Shown here in pieces: positions 1 through 14,267 of a stretch of 64,000 bases of DNA. Origin of the DNA: Glandiceps talaboti. Lineage: Eukaryota; Hemichordata; Enteropneusta; Spengelidae. The stretch covers positions 4,286,422-4,350,421 of the forward strand of contig NC_135563.1 in the NCBI RefSeq assembly GCF_964340395.1, in the 5' to 3' direction. The first letter of the stretch is position 1; each line of letters opens with the position of its first letter. The notes beneath the pieces were generated by a model. It saw nothing but the letters and a program-made list of their open reading frames with translations, made no database searches and was not told where the DNA came from. The translations under genes and the position numbers were made by a program.

Positions 1-3000
1 ATAGCCATAATAAGGACAGCCCCAAAGTCAATACAACAAGAAATATTTTGTACAAGTCGCACACAGAGGGGGGTCGATGGGGATGTCTCAGCAACGCACC
101 AGCATGCTTAACTCTTTGAACTCAGGTTTCTACTTCGTATTGTCGATCGCCTCCAGCTCGAGCTCACCAGTGAAAAAAAAGTAAAAAGTGTAACACTCGT
201 ACATAGTGTATCATTAGGCACACCGCAGTCACTAATCCCTAATATAAACATAGAGAAAGTAAAGTTCGTCATAATAAAAGAGGGACTCCAAATCTACCAA
301 TAAGGCAGAATTAAGCTCTTGATCTCTTTAATGAATCTTTCTTAAGAAACCCCTTTCACTTGTGAAATCAAGCTGAAAAACTGTTGCTTGGGAAGAAGAT
401 TGAGAGTTTTAGGAGGGAGACAAATATGTCACGTCTAACTCACTTGGGGATTTATTTGACACTTCCCAAACTTGCTAAATCTTGAACTCATTTGTTAACT
501 GGTGTGTACGTGTTAACTGATTGGCTTGAATGTGACTGGAGAAGGACGAAGGATAGACTATTAACAGAAGATAAATAAACTACAGTGGGGTATGGAAAGC
601 TACCCATATTACTCGAATAATGAAGCTACTGGTCTTACGCAAATATAAAATGTGCGTTTATCACAGGGAGCAAAAGATCGTACTGCCGCTTGAATGAACC
701 TCTTGTCTGCCTAAAATGGGCTGAAAATCGAGCAGACAAAGAATCTTACAGCTGTGGATAGGTAATAGAACGCCATGGATAGTTACTAACCGATTGAGAA
801 GGAAAGCTCCTGACACTTGAGTATTTATCAGTGGTGAAATAGACCCGGCGTTGACCGAATAAGCCCGTCAGTAGCTGCCGTTACGTTTGAAATGGGTATT
901 AAATTTCCCGCTACACATGAAAGAGCCCACTCATGTCACGGCAGCGATGTTTTTCAATGTATGTCTGGAGGTGAAAGTTCGTACAATGTACCATACCTTT
1001 TTACAGGCATTGAGGCGGTTTTACGAGTGTCATGGCCCGAGGGGTTGTCAGAGCCACATATGAACAGGAAAAACACCTGAGATATTTTAACAAACACCAA
1101 GTATTAGGTGTGTATAAATAACTCTTCGAAACAGGAAAGTTGTACAAATACACGTTGTCAAATAGTCAATGGTGAGAAAATGTGTCGATTGAAGTCGAAT
1201 TTCCGTTTGTCATGAATTTTCATCATTCGTGCGCAATAAAACACGTCTGAAAGAAAATCCTTTTCCGAAAGTACCTAGGCCACCCCCGTTGTGTACAACA
1301 TATTTTCGTCACATAAACGTACTGTCACGTTTGATGTCACGTTCCGGATAAATCGCGAGATTTCGGTACAAAAGCTACCCCTGACAGATAGTTCAGTGAA
1401 GATATAACGTAACGCATTGATCCACACCAACACGGAACAACTTTACTTTATTTTCGGCTTTTCTTATTGACAGAGATGATGATGGTACAGTCTGACGTAA
1501 ACACGTTAATTTATGACCACCACTACCCAAGTTAACGCAACAACTCACCACAATTTCAATGTAGTAAATTCAGTATACAATTATTTCTGATCACATTCCA
1601 AAATGTAGCGACTAAATTCCCAAAATGTCTTAGCGAAATACCCGCCATAATTTTTCAGAATGCAGGTAGCCCTAGTGAGTACTTGTCTGTTGTATTATTT
1701 TGTAGGAAGGCAATTCGACTACATTGTGTAATTTTTAGCTTTCGGTTTCCTTTTGCTTTTAATTACCACATCCAAGACGTCTGCATGGAGATTTAGGTTT
1801 GTCTCCCCACTTCTTTAAAATTATAAGCCGTAATTCCCCGACCTCTCCTTTACTGGCAGACGATCAGCATTGTGATGGATGGAACGTCACGGCTCTTCCT
1901 GGCGACAAAGCGCATTTACTGAGAAATTGGTTTACCCATAATTCTTTACTTCAGTGATTCTCAATCGTAAACCCTGTTGGCCTGCACTTGAAAACCGAGA
2001 TAAGCTTTTAAACTATTTACCTAAAACCACAAAGGAAATAAATTGAAATCAATAAATGTTCGGATATTTTTACAGGAGAAGTTGTGTAAGCGTTACGAGT
2101 TCGTCCTGGATCCGGATATCTTTATTTGACTTCCCGAGACTAAAGTCATACAAAACATATCGGCATCGAGCCTTAGATGGTCGGTCACACCTTGCCTAGT
2201 TCAATATAAGTTCAGGGTAAAAATAGAAAGGCCTTAATAGGAATGTAAACCCTGTGAGAAAAACACACAGGAATAAATTTGCTATGAATTCGGGCGACCA
2301 ACCCGGGGACACAAATTCCTCAAACTTCTGATTGGGGCAAAGTACGTTGACGAGAACGCCGAGCATTTTGAGAATTTGGTAATGTGATTTCCAATACATT
2401 GGTGACTGCGTCAACTTACAGGTACACCATTGTCGTAAAACGTGCAGCCCTCTTTACGGCAGCAGTACACACACAATCAGGGCGTCGGAGAAAAGAAAAA
2501 TACTTCGAGTAACGAAACTGTAGATATACCAGTCTTCAAATCTATCGTTGTTAATACGTATGTAAACTTTTCCAAGCTTTTAACTGCCATAAAACATAAA
2601 TTATTTATTTTATATATATCACAAAGGATCTGGTATAGGCATAGACCCGCCACCAACTTGGTAAATGGTCTATGGTGTAGGCTTAAAATATTTAAAAAAC
2701 CAAAACTTTTGGATCATTCATTTTGAAAGCAGTCACTGTACAAGCAGCTTCGGTTCTACTTTTAGAGAAAGATTGTTTTCAAGAAAGAATAGGCAAAAGT
2801 CATGATACATCCAACGACTTCTAAGTTGAACGACTCTCGAGACTTGTTCATACTAGAACAGCAGGGGTACATGTAGTTCAGTTATATGCTTTTAAACCAA
2901 TTTAGCTTATGTACTAGTTCGTGTACCTAGTTTATCCAGAGGTTAAAGTTCACGCCGGTTAACCTAATACATACATGTGCGTACCAATGCGACATACTTA

Positions 3001-3054
3001 TATATTTGTAATTAGGCAGGTAGATATGACTTCGGTCACAGAAACTATGTTTTC

Positions 3055-3058
<4 letters not shown>
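1..3058. other. No gene recognised
   Basis: I read both strands and found no exon with recognisable protein similarity and no RNA gene. The short open frames here lack splice context and family resemblance. Upstream exons of the FGF gene could lie in this stretch or further left, but I could not identify them. Confidence 0.5.

Positions 3059-3142
<84 letters not shown>
3059..3142. repeat. (TA)n microsatellite
   Basis: About 84 bp of uninterrupted TA dinucleotides in non-coding DNA. Confidence 0.98.
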
Positions 3143-3145
<3 letters not shown>

Positions 3146-3620
3146 ACGTTAAAATGCTCCATAGGCATGTATTTGCATAAGCATCATAAGTGCAACAATT
3201 TGGTAAAACTATAAATTTGGTAGATACTTAGTATGTGGACAACGTAAACAGAAACCGTGGTTAACTCTCAAGATTCGTACAAATTGTTAGAATGTTTACA
3301 CTTACTCGGATAATTTATCATTTTCATTGTAAGAAAGTGTTATTTTATTGTAAGAAAGTCATCCACCGTTCCAGACATTTTGTAAATGATGCTTACGCAT
3401 TGAAATTACAGATTAACTAATTAAAAGTAAACCAACTAACTAAAGGCAAATCTCCGTCAATATTCTACAATCCATGTTTGTGATTTCACATCGTGAAATA
3501 TTCAGTCTGAGAGTAAAAAACTTGTCAGTTGTTTGCGACTACTAATTTAAAATTGCTACTATTAAACTTTAATAGACAAATTATATCTTTTGATGAAACT
3601 GTCTACCAGTGAGTCAAAGA

Positions 3621-3822
3621 TACTGCCAATTATTGCACCAGTCGAGAAACCGATAGCTAACTTTCATGTCGTGGTGCCAACCAGTGAGCAGATAGGTCAT
3701 GATGAAAATGTCTGCCGAGCATACTGCCAATTAATACAAGAGTCGTCAAACCGATAGCTAACTTCCATGTCGTGGTGCCAACCAGCGAGCAAACAGGTCA
3801 CGATGAGAAGACTCCGCCAACA
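3621..3822 (+). repeat. 101-bp tandem duplication, two copies
   Basis: TACTGCCAAT at 3621 recurs at 3722. The two units (3621-3721 and 3722-3822) share long blocks such as CCGATAGCTAACTT and CATGTCGTGGTGCCAACCAG, with scattered substitutions. No coding potential was seen. Confidence 0.85.
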
Positions 3823-6800
3823 CGCAATAGAACTAATTACCAACATCATACACAAGTGAGAAAAATGAAATGCTTAACACCGGGTCATTAGAACTAATAG
3901 TGGCAAAAAGGAAACGTGGCTACTGTGGCAGATAAACGCGTTAAATGTGTTAAGGAAGGCTGTCATTCACGATACTATCAAATTAGACTAATTGAAATAA
4001 TGGTGGCGAGTAGTATCTATCATGTGAATTAGGAAGACGTCGTATGACGTTTAAGAAAGACAAGATTAAATTGCACCCAGATTGACGTAATCAGATGACG
4101 TTAAATGAATCGTCGGAGTCGTAATGTCGATATTTTCTCAGTAAAATCTCGACTTTTTGTTAGCAGTGTAAATCTCGAGTAATTAAATGGTGTCTTCGCC
4201 AAACACGCTGAAAAGCTTTTAGACGGTACATGCGGAATGTTTTGCGATGCAATTTCGTCACGTTGCACGGGTGAAATTAATTGCACAAATAGGACATTTA
4301 TTTAGACCCACCGTTTTAGGTCGAACCGCAAAGTTGCACGTGGGAGGAATTTTCATTAGACCGTGTAGAGAATTAGCAAACTATCAATATGAATTTATGG
4401 ACGACACGGATCAGTTTCTGAGACAATTAGTCTATCGGCTAAGAATTGCAGACTGGGGAAGCAGTGAATCTAGCTGAGACATGCAGGATAAGCGCGCCAA
4501 ATCACTACACTAGTTTGTCAAAATGTGTCAGTTTCAGAGACCAAAAGTCTCCAAAAATAAAAGAAAATGATGAAATGGACACGGTATGACGGGCAGTGCG
4601 TAATCTTTTGGTCTTTTGCACCATACCTTAAAACTAACACGGTCATATTTGGCGTATTTCATCGACACCTAGTCTCGGCGAGGATAAATTTCAAAATTAA
4701 ACAGACTACGGAAATATGAAATTAAAGTCAGCGTGTCTGACATCATGGCCCCATAATAATATTGCAATTTAAAGTTTGCTTTTATGAATATTTTAAATGA
4801 TCAACGAGAAGGTCTATGCGTGGGCAGACAACTATATTAGTTTAATGTTTCCGCAGAATTAATTTCAAATAATCGACTGTTTCAGAAAACATGAAAGTCT
4901 TCAACTGAACGCAAATAGGGTCGTGCGTAGTTTAATACATTTACTCTTAGAATACAAATTGAAGTTAGTCGATCTAACCTTAATAAAACATAGAAACGGG
5001 TATCCCCTTTAGTCATTGAAATCGACCACCAAGAAGTCGTGTCTACTTGTTACAATAACAAGAAAAAATATTGCTTCGTAAAGGATTTCTTTAACCGTGA
5101 AATGTGCAGGTTGTAGGAAATGAATATATTTGTTGTGATGTCTTAATATGCCATCGGGAGCGGGCCACTTAATTTAAACCCATTGTCTTGATTACAATAG
5201 CCAAAGCAATGTTGGCAATTGAAGAACATGCGTTTGTTAGTTTGTTTGTTCGAATTTCTCCAACAAGTAGTCTGTCTTTTCTAAAGCTCTCATCATGAGA
5301 AATCTAATAAAATGACTTGGGATGGCCAACGTTTGTATTAAAATGTCTGGAGTCTTGGAGTCTTGGAACAATAGGGAAGAACACTTGAGTCAGTCCTATA
5401 AACCATATACCCTCTCCAATGTCTATTTCGTAAACATAATATCTATAATAATTATATGTCTGTCCTTGTATTTGCCGGACTATATTAGTGCTATTTAGCA
5501 CGCACTAAACTGAGAAAATCCCGAAACTCCAAGGTTAAGGTGTGTGTGTGTGGGGGGGGGGGGATTAAGATTTCACGATCATTCCATATTACTAACAGCC
5601 AGTTAATTTTTAAACTGGGTGTACTGTAATTTGATAAATTCAAACCAGTGCAGGAAGTGCTCTCAGAGTGTTGAAATCTTCAGGGTTCCGGACCCATGGA
5701 CTTCATTATTTATTAATTATGCCGACCACGTGCATAGTATTGACGTGAGTGTATCCTACAAACCGATGAGTGGACTGTCGTTGAAATGTGTTTCTTTCTT
5801 CTGTAGACTACGAATACAAAATCAACGTTTCTTGTTGCAAGCCAGGGTTGATTTCTGGTCGTTGTTTTGTCGGTTGGATTGTGTTGGCTAGTGTTCGTTG
5901 GTGCTTCAATTGTTATGCACCAAATGATGTGTATTGAAACATGGTTCCTTGAAATGTAATTCTTCCGCATAACGTCTTCATCACATTTTGACACTTTGGA
6001 ACCCGATACTTCTATTTTTACTGTTATTTGTCGAAGGAAAACATACCTTCTTCCACGTTTTTGTGTTTATTCTGATATTTTATGTGCTACTGATGATAAA
6101 TTTTGTCAGAGTTCGTTATCTTAAATCCAATCTCACGCATCCGACTGTCTCTAGTTTTCACCATGGTTTATACATTTTTTTGTCAACTTTAAAGACCAGT
6201 ATGAACTTAGTAAGCATGAGGTCCATCAAAATAAATGGAAGAGCACGCACATAAGTTCGATGGATCTCTATACTACAACACGAATCACAGCAGGGAATAT
6301 TGTCCGTCAGGGAGAACACGAACCGTGCTTCGATGAGTAAAAGTAAAAAAAAAATTAACACGCATACAACATGTTGTTGTGAAAGTAACTTGATGAGTGG
6401 TAGCGGGTGTTAGCCCCGCGATTAATAATGATTTAATTGAGTTTTCTGTCTGCAAGAAAAAGTTGAAAAGGAGCGCAGATACACTTGAAAAGACAGTTAC
6501 CCCAGCATAAACCGACATAACTTGTCAATGACCAAGTGGTGAAGGATACGAGGTATTCGGTGACACCGTTGCTTGGTAACGCCAAACATCAATACGATAG
6601 TTAGAAAGAGTGCACTGGGGGATGCGCATTCCGTAGTCTGTTCAGGTTTCAGTACATTTCGACCACTCCCTTGCTCATAGCAACACAGAATTATAGTGTT
6701 TTCTTCAAGTCTATCCCGATCCAGTGACCTAAAATGGCCGTAGCCGTCAATTAAATGTTGAATCTCACGAAGTCACCACATTGCACCAAGTCACTATATT

Positions 6801-7730
6801 GACAAAAACAAATTATGGGGGGGGGGGGGGGTTTCGAGTGTCCAAGAAGCAAGCTTTCCCGTAGAAAATCGTGTTGGTAATTCTAAACATTTTGTACATT
6901 TGACCATGTCATATTTGTTATGGTGACGCACCTGGTGTGGTTGGTCATTTTTCTACTACATGATTCCTGGAGTCATTTTTAATCATTGGCATCCAGGTAC
7001 TTGTATTGATATACCAGTGACTATCCCACAGCGCCGCAAACAATAATACCACACGGGATCAGGCCACCCCAAAGACAACCAAGAAAGAATTTCGCCTCGC
7101 GAAGTTATGCGTGTTATTATCACTTTAATTTTAATTCGAAAACTTCAAGTGTGGGAATAAATCAACAGCATTTGTAATAGTATAGAGAGTAAATCCATCT
7201 CCCGAAGGGGAAAGGGAAAGAATACTGTAACAAGCAAGGTGACCAGACTTAGACCACTTGGCAAGGATCCCGAAAGCTCTTTAGACGGTCTTACGACCTT
7301 ATGAATAGTTGATCGGCATCGGTATGTAGGTGCGACGAAATTCTTCCGTCAATGGGAATGTGTCATGTATTTTATGTCTTACAAGCGCACCAAATGGATG
7401 CACACAATGAAGGAACTCAAGTGGTTTGTACACGCTATAAATGAAACACTGAGAGTATGGCGTGAAACTTCACAAGTAAATAAAAAGTGACTGGGAGCAC
7501 AGCAATGCTCTTATATATAATGTTTCCGTAGGAAGACAAAGAGAGTCTATACCTACCACTAACCACAGTAAAGCCAAATAACTATGTTATATGTTGAGCC
7601 ATTGGATTCGAAGAATATTAGCCTCTAGCAAACCTATACGACATCACCCTTCGTCACTTTCACTCATTGTCCTACCTATCACCGTCCTGTTTCGTTTCCA
7701 TCACCATAACTTTGCGCCTCGACACCATGG
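3823..7730. other. No gene recognised; short homopolymer runs
   Basis: Only low-complexity pieces stand out: GT/poly-G near 5540-5564 and poly-G near 6817-6831. The frames at 4247-4477 and 5619-5891 were examined as possible FGF exons and not accepted. Confidence 0.5.
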
Positions 7731-7902
7731 GATGATGATGATGATGATGATGATGGTGATGGTGATGGTGATGGTGATAACGATGACCACCACCACCACC
7801 ACCACCACCACCACCACCACCACCACCACCACCACCACCACCACCACCACCACCACCACCACCTCCTCCTCCTCCTCCTCCTCCTCCTCCTCCTCCTTCC
7901 CT
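7731..7902. repeat. Compound trinucleotide repeat (GAT)n-(GGTGAT)n-(CAC)n-(CTC)n
   Basis: Four adjacent trinucleotide or hexanucleotide tracts run into one another. They create artefactual open frames on both strands (poly-Thr/Ser and poly-Trp/Arg), which are not treated as genes. Confidence 0.97.
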
Positions 7903-8652
7903 CCTCCATTACATCCACCTCATCCCCTTCTTGTTCTTCGCCATGCTTTTCCCTACTTAAAATGATATATTTAGTTCTTAACACTGAGCACTATTCACAT
8001 GATTATTTTGAGAATGAAATTGAAAGCCTGCCAATAAGTGAACAATCTCTCGTGCAGGAAAGCCCTGAGTAAAGAATGTAGGGTTGTCATAAAACTGCCG
8101 TTATGAAAGAAAGCCATTTTGCTGAACCATTTTTTGAAATTATTTTCATGATATTTGACATTCATTTTGTAACACTATATGGATCACAATATAACTACTG
8201 TATGTCACTTTTATGGAAGATTCTAACATCTAGACAAACGACAGATCATTCTAGACGAAAGAGAGTTGCGAATTTTATGTAGTAATTAAAGCATTAATAA
8301 TTGCTTAGACATCCTTCCGATTAACGCTTAAATACATATCTAATTAATTCATTTCATATGGAGCTCCTCTACAGTTTGCCCCTTAACCCAACGTGACCTT
8401 TGACCCATTTTGACCGTTCAAACACAAGTGGTTCAATCTACCATTGGCTCCTATTGTGGCATGAACGTGTGAAATAAATGAAAAACTTCGATCGGAATGT
8501 ACGGAAACTTATTAAAACACTTGTTATTGTGATGTCGTTTGCCCTTGGACATATCCTTGCAATAGATCACATTGTCACACTCGTGGCCAATGCACAATTA
8601 CTTCTCAATTAAGTAACTTCTTGTTATTTCTTTCCTTTTTTCTCTCAAACAG

Positions 8653-8759
8653 CTAGGTTAATATTACAAGGAGATAATTTGGAAAGTCAAATCACAATAC
8701 GAGGAAACGAAAGTGGTTTTTATTTGTGTCTGAGTCCCAAAGGAAAAGTTGTAGGCAGA
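8653..8759 (+). CDS. FGF exon (core beta-trefoil)
   Basis: It is preceded by a pyrimidine-rich tract ending in ACAG and followed by GTAAGTA. It opens with two bases (CT) completing a split codon, probably Ala (GCT) as in the family's A-K/R-L-I motif, then gives 35 codons and ends in phase 0. An N-E-S glycosylation sequon lies within R-G-N-E-S-G-F-Y. Confidence 0.92.
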
Positions 8760-11700
8760 GTAAGTATAACTTGTTTATCATGTTTATTGTCCCTTTCATC
8801 ATTCCAATCAATGTAAATACTTTTTATGAGATACATAAGTAACTAGATACCGGGTAATAAACCAACAACACAATGTCACAACTTCTGTACACAAAATTAT
8901 TTATTTTTGGTTAGAAATATTATTCTAGAAGACGTAATATTTCAGTATTTTCGCAATACTCGTTTGTATTGAAATATAATTCGTATTGACAACCAGTGAC
9001 CACAAGCGACAGCGTGAACATACAGTTTGAAGCGTATTTATTTGCTTTGCTATTTGTGTGATTTCTGTTTGTTTATGTGGAATGAAGTATTTATTTAATT
9101 GTAAGCAGGTCTGGTTTGCAATACACAATTCAAGTCTTTGAGGTCAAGGAATAATGCCAACGTTTTTAAACTCCCACAAAGCCAGTAACCTAAGCAAAGG
9201 TTACTCTGCAAACACTAGTCGCGGTTGGAAAACGTCGCCGCCAAAAAAGTGAGATTCCTTCGGAACAATTCGACACGCTGTCAACGTACAAACAATCACC
9301 ACAAGAGTACCGAGAATAATTTCATTGCACCATCGCAACGGATAGTTCTTGTTTGTGGACACGCTAGCTGCGGTTAACAATAGGAGTGAGTTTATTCCCT
9401 AGGCACAGCACAGCTTTCAAAGCGGGGGATTATCGTATCCTCTCCATAACAAATACACCATACCAAATCGGAACAGTTTATTATATATGCCTCAAGTCTC
9501 CTCTCTACTGCGATCACCTTCAAATAGCTCAGTGTTTCATTTTTTTCGTTCTTGTTGATTTGATTGACTGACATGAGTCAACCCACAAAAGACCATTTTT
9601 GTGATAATGTAGTTGCATCTGAAGTCGGTCAGAAATGTTCTGTACTTCGACCAGTAGGGGGTCCTTTTATTAGCTTGACATCCATGTCACCTCTGAAAAA
9701 ATACAGTAAATTGGAGGTATGGAAATACAACTCTCTACATGAATTCCTTTATGTGATGTCTGTCCTTTTAGGAACAATACTAGGACAATATAAAAATGGT
9801 GTGAAAAGAGCAACCAATTTTTGACTATTATCGTTGGTCGACTAGGGTAATGTCTTAAGCTAAATTATCATAAATTGGTAGTAACTGCGTTAAAAATACG
9901 TTCAAAGATACACACTCGTTAACGACACATATGCTACATTTGGAACATGACAGGCCATGTTCACTCAAGTGTCTAGGAGCAGACAAAGCAACGCATATAA
10001 TCGGCTTGCCGGATTCAATTTTTAGCAGGCATTTTGTACTGTAAAATTAACATAATTGACCAATTAGTCAATCAACCGATTTAGAAACCATTGTCTTCTC
10101 ATTAAGTTGCTCAAAACAACACACTCGTATAACGTTTCGGGTATTTCACTTCCCTGTGGATTGACTTTAACCCCAAATTTCTGATTCTATAGTGTGTATA
10201 CTATCTTTTTGATAATTGAGGGCGTGGTATCTGAAATAAAATGATATATATTATACCTGAAATTACCTCAAATTCCCAAAGTTTAACGTTACCTCACAGG
10301 ACTAAGAAGTCTTTTATGTGACATGTAAAATTACTGTCACCGAATGATTAATGAGAGATACAGCGTCTGCTATCAAAGTTCTACAAAGGAATTAATCGCG
10401 AAGGATTTATTTTCAACTTTCAAAGGACAATTAGAATAGAATTGTTGTAACCTTAGGCTTACAAAGCAAGCTTTTACAGTTACCATAGATTTCTTTGAAA
10501 ATTGTCACACAGGTCATTTATAGTTCACATTCCAAACAAGTACCTGAGCTAAAGAAGTTGGTGTTGTTGCTAAGACAACCGCCTCTCAGTCTCCATTCGG
10601 TTTGGAGGGCGTGTATGATATTTAGTAACTCATGAGACGAAGTGCATCACGAAGTGTGTGCGGGTTGAAAGAACGAATACTTCTTTTCAAGGTGTATTCA
10701 TTCAGGCATGCGTGCATCAATATAAATTAACAGCACTGTCAAGATAAATAATGTGTATGATAATGCTGTATAAAGCTTCCACGTTATTCAGCCACATGGC
10801 CAACACACGTCTACGTACCATCACCCATACCCTTAAAATTTCAAAACATATCACACGCATAAGAGGGAGAAATGTGTGCCTGGTTCAATAGAATACCGAT
10901 CTGCAAGAGTGGGTCAGTGTTTAGTCGCACCCCTCCGTATTAACACAAAATTGTCACCATCTCGTTTTGTTTGAGTACCGACACTATACAGTTATTATCT
11001 GTTGAACTAACTACAACAACAAAACGGAATTTGGCAAACACCTTTAGTTGAATTGTTTTCACTTCAGCTGTATGGGCCACCAACGAAATTGCAAGGACGC
11101 TGTCCTCTAGCAGATTTTATCCCGGACACTGCCCCAGGTGAATGGGATTGTCTAATGTCTAAAAAAAACATCAGGGGTGATGCATCTTCCCCGCACTTCT
11201 TTGTCTTCTCTTCCATAGTATGGATTTGAAGCCGGATACCGTGATATTAACCCGTCTTCATCCATTTTTTCTCTTTTCATCGGCTTCATTCCTGTGGAAA
11301 AGTTGATCAACACCGTCGAGACTGTCAAAATAAGTGGTCGTATTATTTTGGTGCAACAGTTCATTGTCTAGTTTAGCAAGTTTCCAACAAACTACAAGCC
11401 CTGTGCAAAAAAGAAAACCGTAACAAAAACTTGTTTTCGAAAGAAGTGTTCACAATAAAATGATAACCTGAGGGAAACCATGAAGTCAAGTGACGTCACA
11501 AGTTATACTACACGACTGCCTAAATAGTTACTAATGTCCAAATATGTCGCGTTTGAGTGGTTTACATGGTCATAAGAAAGTGGTCAAATATTATATCCTT
11601 ACTATAACATGAAACCACAAGATTGGAGGGGGTATAGCTTAACATGAATACAAACAACACCCCCTTTAAAAATTCGATAATTGGAAATAAAACATGTTGA

Positions 11701-13241
11701 TATCCTCTAAGAAGTTTTCACCAAATGATTTATGATTATCTACCCTTAAACACATTCGTATAGTATGGCGTAATGTAATGTAAAACAATTTGGTGCTTTG
11801 TAGTGATGATAGGGTGCTTTTTCTTTCTGTTTTTTTTTGAAAGCCTAACTTTATTGAATTGTTCGCTCTATTTCCCAAGTCGTAAAGATTGTCTTCCAGC
11901 CAGAACGCTGGGTCGTATACGCATAACTATAAAATAAAGGTGACAATTTAGCTAGCTATGGTAATTAGTCACTCACAGCAACGATATATCTTGTAAAGGC
12001 AATGCCAACAGTCAGACGTGTCAATGCTCCTGACGGTCGTCTGCAATATGTGTCAATGATATACTCAAGGCGCGTTACAGAGATGTGATCTCATTTACTA
12101 AATGTATCATTAACCTACATCCCATGGCTACTCAAAGAAGCACTTGCCATCGCCAAACGTTGCCGAAAGGGATAAATCGTCGAAACAAGAAAGATGTATA
12201 GTTCCGTTGACCTATCAACCACCATTTCTATTTAGGGAATTACAGGCGATTATACTTAAACTCTTGAGGATTCAAAGTACATTATTATTCTGTTAAGAAA
12301 AAATACCCTTGTCAACTTTGATCCTTCGAAGCGGTTGATGAAGTCACGCCACTGCAAGGTCAAAGAACAAAAAAAGTCGGACCTTATGAAATAATTTTGC
12401 ATTACAAAAAGTGACACCTGACATTTGCACCGCAGGAAGAAAAAAAACGTGTTAATATATTGTGCCCGGGTCGTAAACGTTTGTCGCTCATAGCATTTCG
12501 AAATCTTCTAAGTACATAGCTATATTTTGCTGTAAATTATTGTAAGGCATTTAGCAGGTCGTGAATCTTGCCTTCTCAATCAAATCCCATGTGACCTATC
12601 TGTCTTGCTAAATGATCGTATTCTCTTGATCCGTGGCAACCTTTTATCTATGGAGAAAATCGTTTATAGACTGGAGAAGTGTACTGGGCAAATTCTGACT
12701 AAGGTTCACGAGTTTTTGGCTTGTTGCCTATTGCATAGCAATGCATTTTAATGAACTCGAAGTAACCATGCCTGCATACACGTTTTTCCATGGCCCCATC
12801 GCTATATGCTTGAAATGCGTGACAAATGCGCAGATCTGATTGCGCAACACTTCTTAAAAGTAATTTCTAATGCAAGTATTAACACCATAATTCTAATTGT
12901 TGTTTTCTCTTTTGATTTTTTAACAGAGAAAAAGGCGGGACGACGACACGTACAGTTGCACTTTTAAAGAACAAATTGCAGAGAATAAATTCACAGAGTT
13001 CAGGTCTGTCTCACATCCAGATTGGATTCTTGCATTTAAAAAAGACGGAGAAGCTAAGAATGCTCGTCGTGTAAGGACTGGACACAAAACTTCGCATTTT
13101 TTGAAAAGGCAAGTGCCTGAAGATGCCGAAAGGAAACAATCTGAAATAGTTCAAAATCAAAACTTTCATCGTAATATTTTGGAGTATAATTTTATGAAGA
13201 TACAGACTTATAGTTCAACACTTGCAGATACTAAACGGTAG
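8653..13241 (+). CDS. FGF8/17/18-type fibroblast growth factor, last two coding exons (5' part not found)
   Basis: This is a secreted signalling ligand of the FGF8/17/18/24 subfamily, whose members act through FGF receptors with heparan sulphate. Exon 1 of this partial model (8653-8759) reads through the core strands with the family pattern A-R-L-I...I-R-G-x-E-S-G-F-Y-L-C...K-G-K-V-V-G. Exon 2 (12927-13241) continues with Y-S-C-T-F-K-E, W-I-L-A-F-K-K-D-G and a basic T-S-H-F-L-K-R-Q block, equivalent to the VHFMKR segment of FGF8. The intron after GKVVGR (phase 0) and the phase-1 intron before exon 1 sit where vertebrate FGF8 introns sit. The tail after the core is about 40 residues, polar and unlike vertebrate sequences. 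The signal-peptide exon and the first trefoil strands are missing; they lie upstream, either unrecognised in 1-8652 or outside the window. Another FGF subfamily is possible but fits less well. Confidence 0.88.
8760..12926 (+). other. FGF intron, 4.2 kb
   Basis: Bounded by GTAAGT and TTTTTTAACAG. I saw no nested gene, RNA or recognisable mobile element inside. The composition is ordinary AT-rich intronic sequence. Confidence 0.75.
12927..13241 (+). CDS. FGF terminal coding exon
   Basis: It starts AGA-AAA-AGG after the acceptor at 12921-12926 and runs 104 codons to TAG at 13239-13241. It carries the second cysteine (Y-S-C), the W-I-L-A-F-K-K-D-G strand and a basic, probably heparin-binding stretch (K-N-A-R-R-V-R-T-G-H-K). 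The polar tail ends in D-T-K-R. Confidence 0.92.
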   Translation, partial: RKRRDDDTYSCTFKEQIAENKFTEFRSVSHPDWILAFKKDGEAKNARRVRTGHKTSHFLKRQVPEDAERKQSEIVQNQNFHRNILEYNFMKIQTYSSTLADTKR

Positions 13242-14118
<877 letters not shown>

Positions 14119-14173
14119 ACGCTCTGCCACTGCGGTATAGAGCACTGTCTTAGCAGATTGATACTCACCGAGT

Positions 14174-14174
<1 letters not shown>

Positions 14175-14254
<80 letters not shown>

Positions 14255-14267
14255 TATATATATATAA
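14175..14267. repeat. (TA)n microsatellite, second tract
   Basis: A second TA tract about 60 bp downstream of the first, with a few interruptions at each end. Confidence 0.97.

Noticed and set aside
4247-4477. 76-codon frame considered as the missing FGF 5' exon
   Set aside because: It lacks the expected strand motifs before A-R-L-I, and no GT donor in the required phase follows its end.
5619-5891. Frame with an internal GTGAGT, considered as an upstream FGF exon
   Set aside because: The translation before the donor does not resemble any FGF segment.
7591-7984. Overlapping plus and minus open frames of over 100 codons
   Set aside because: Both are produced by the GAT/CAC/CTC microsatellite; the residues are homopolymeric and there is no splice or family support.
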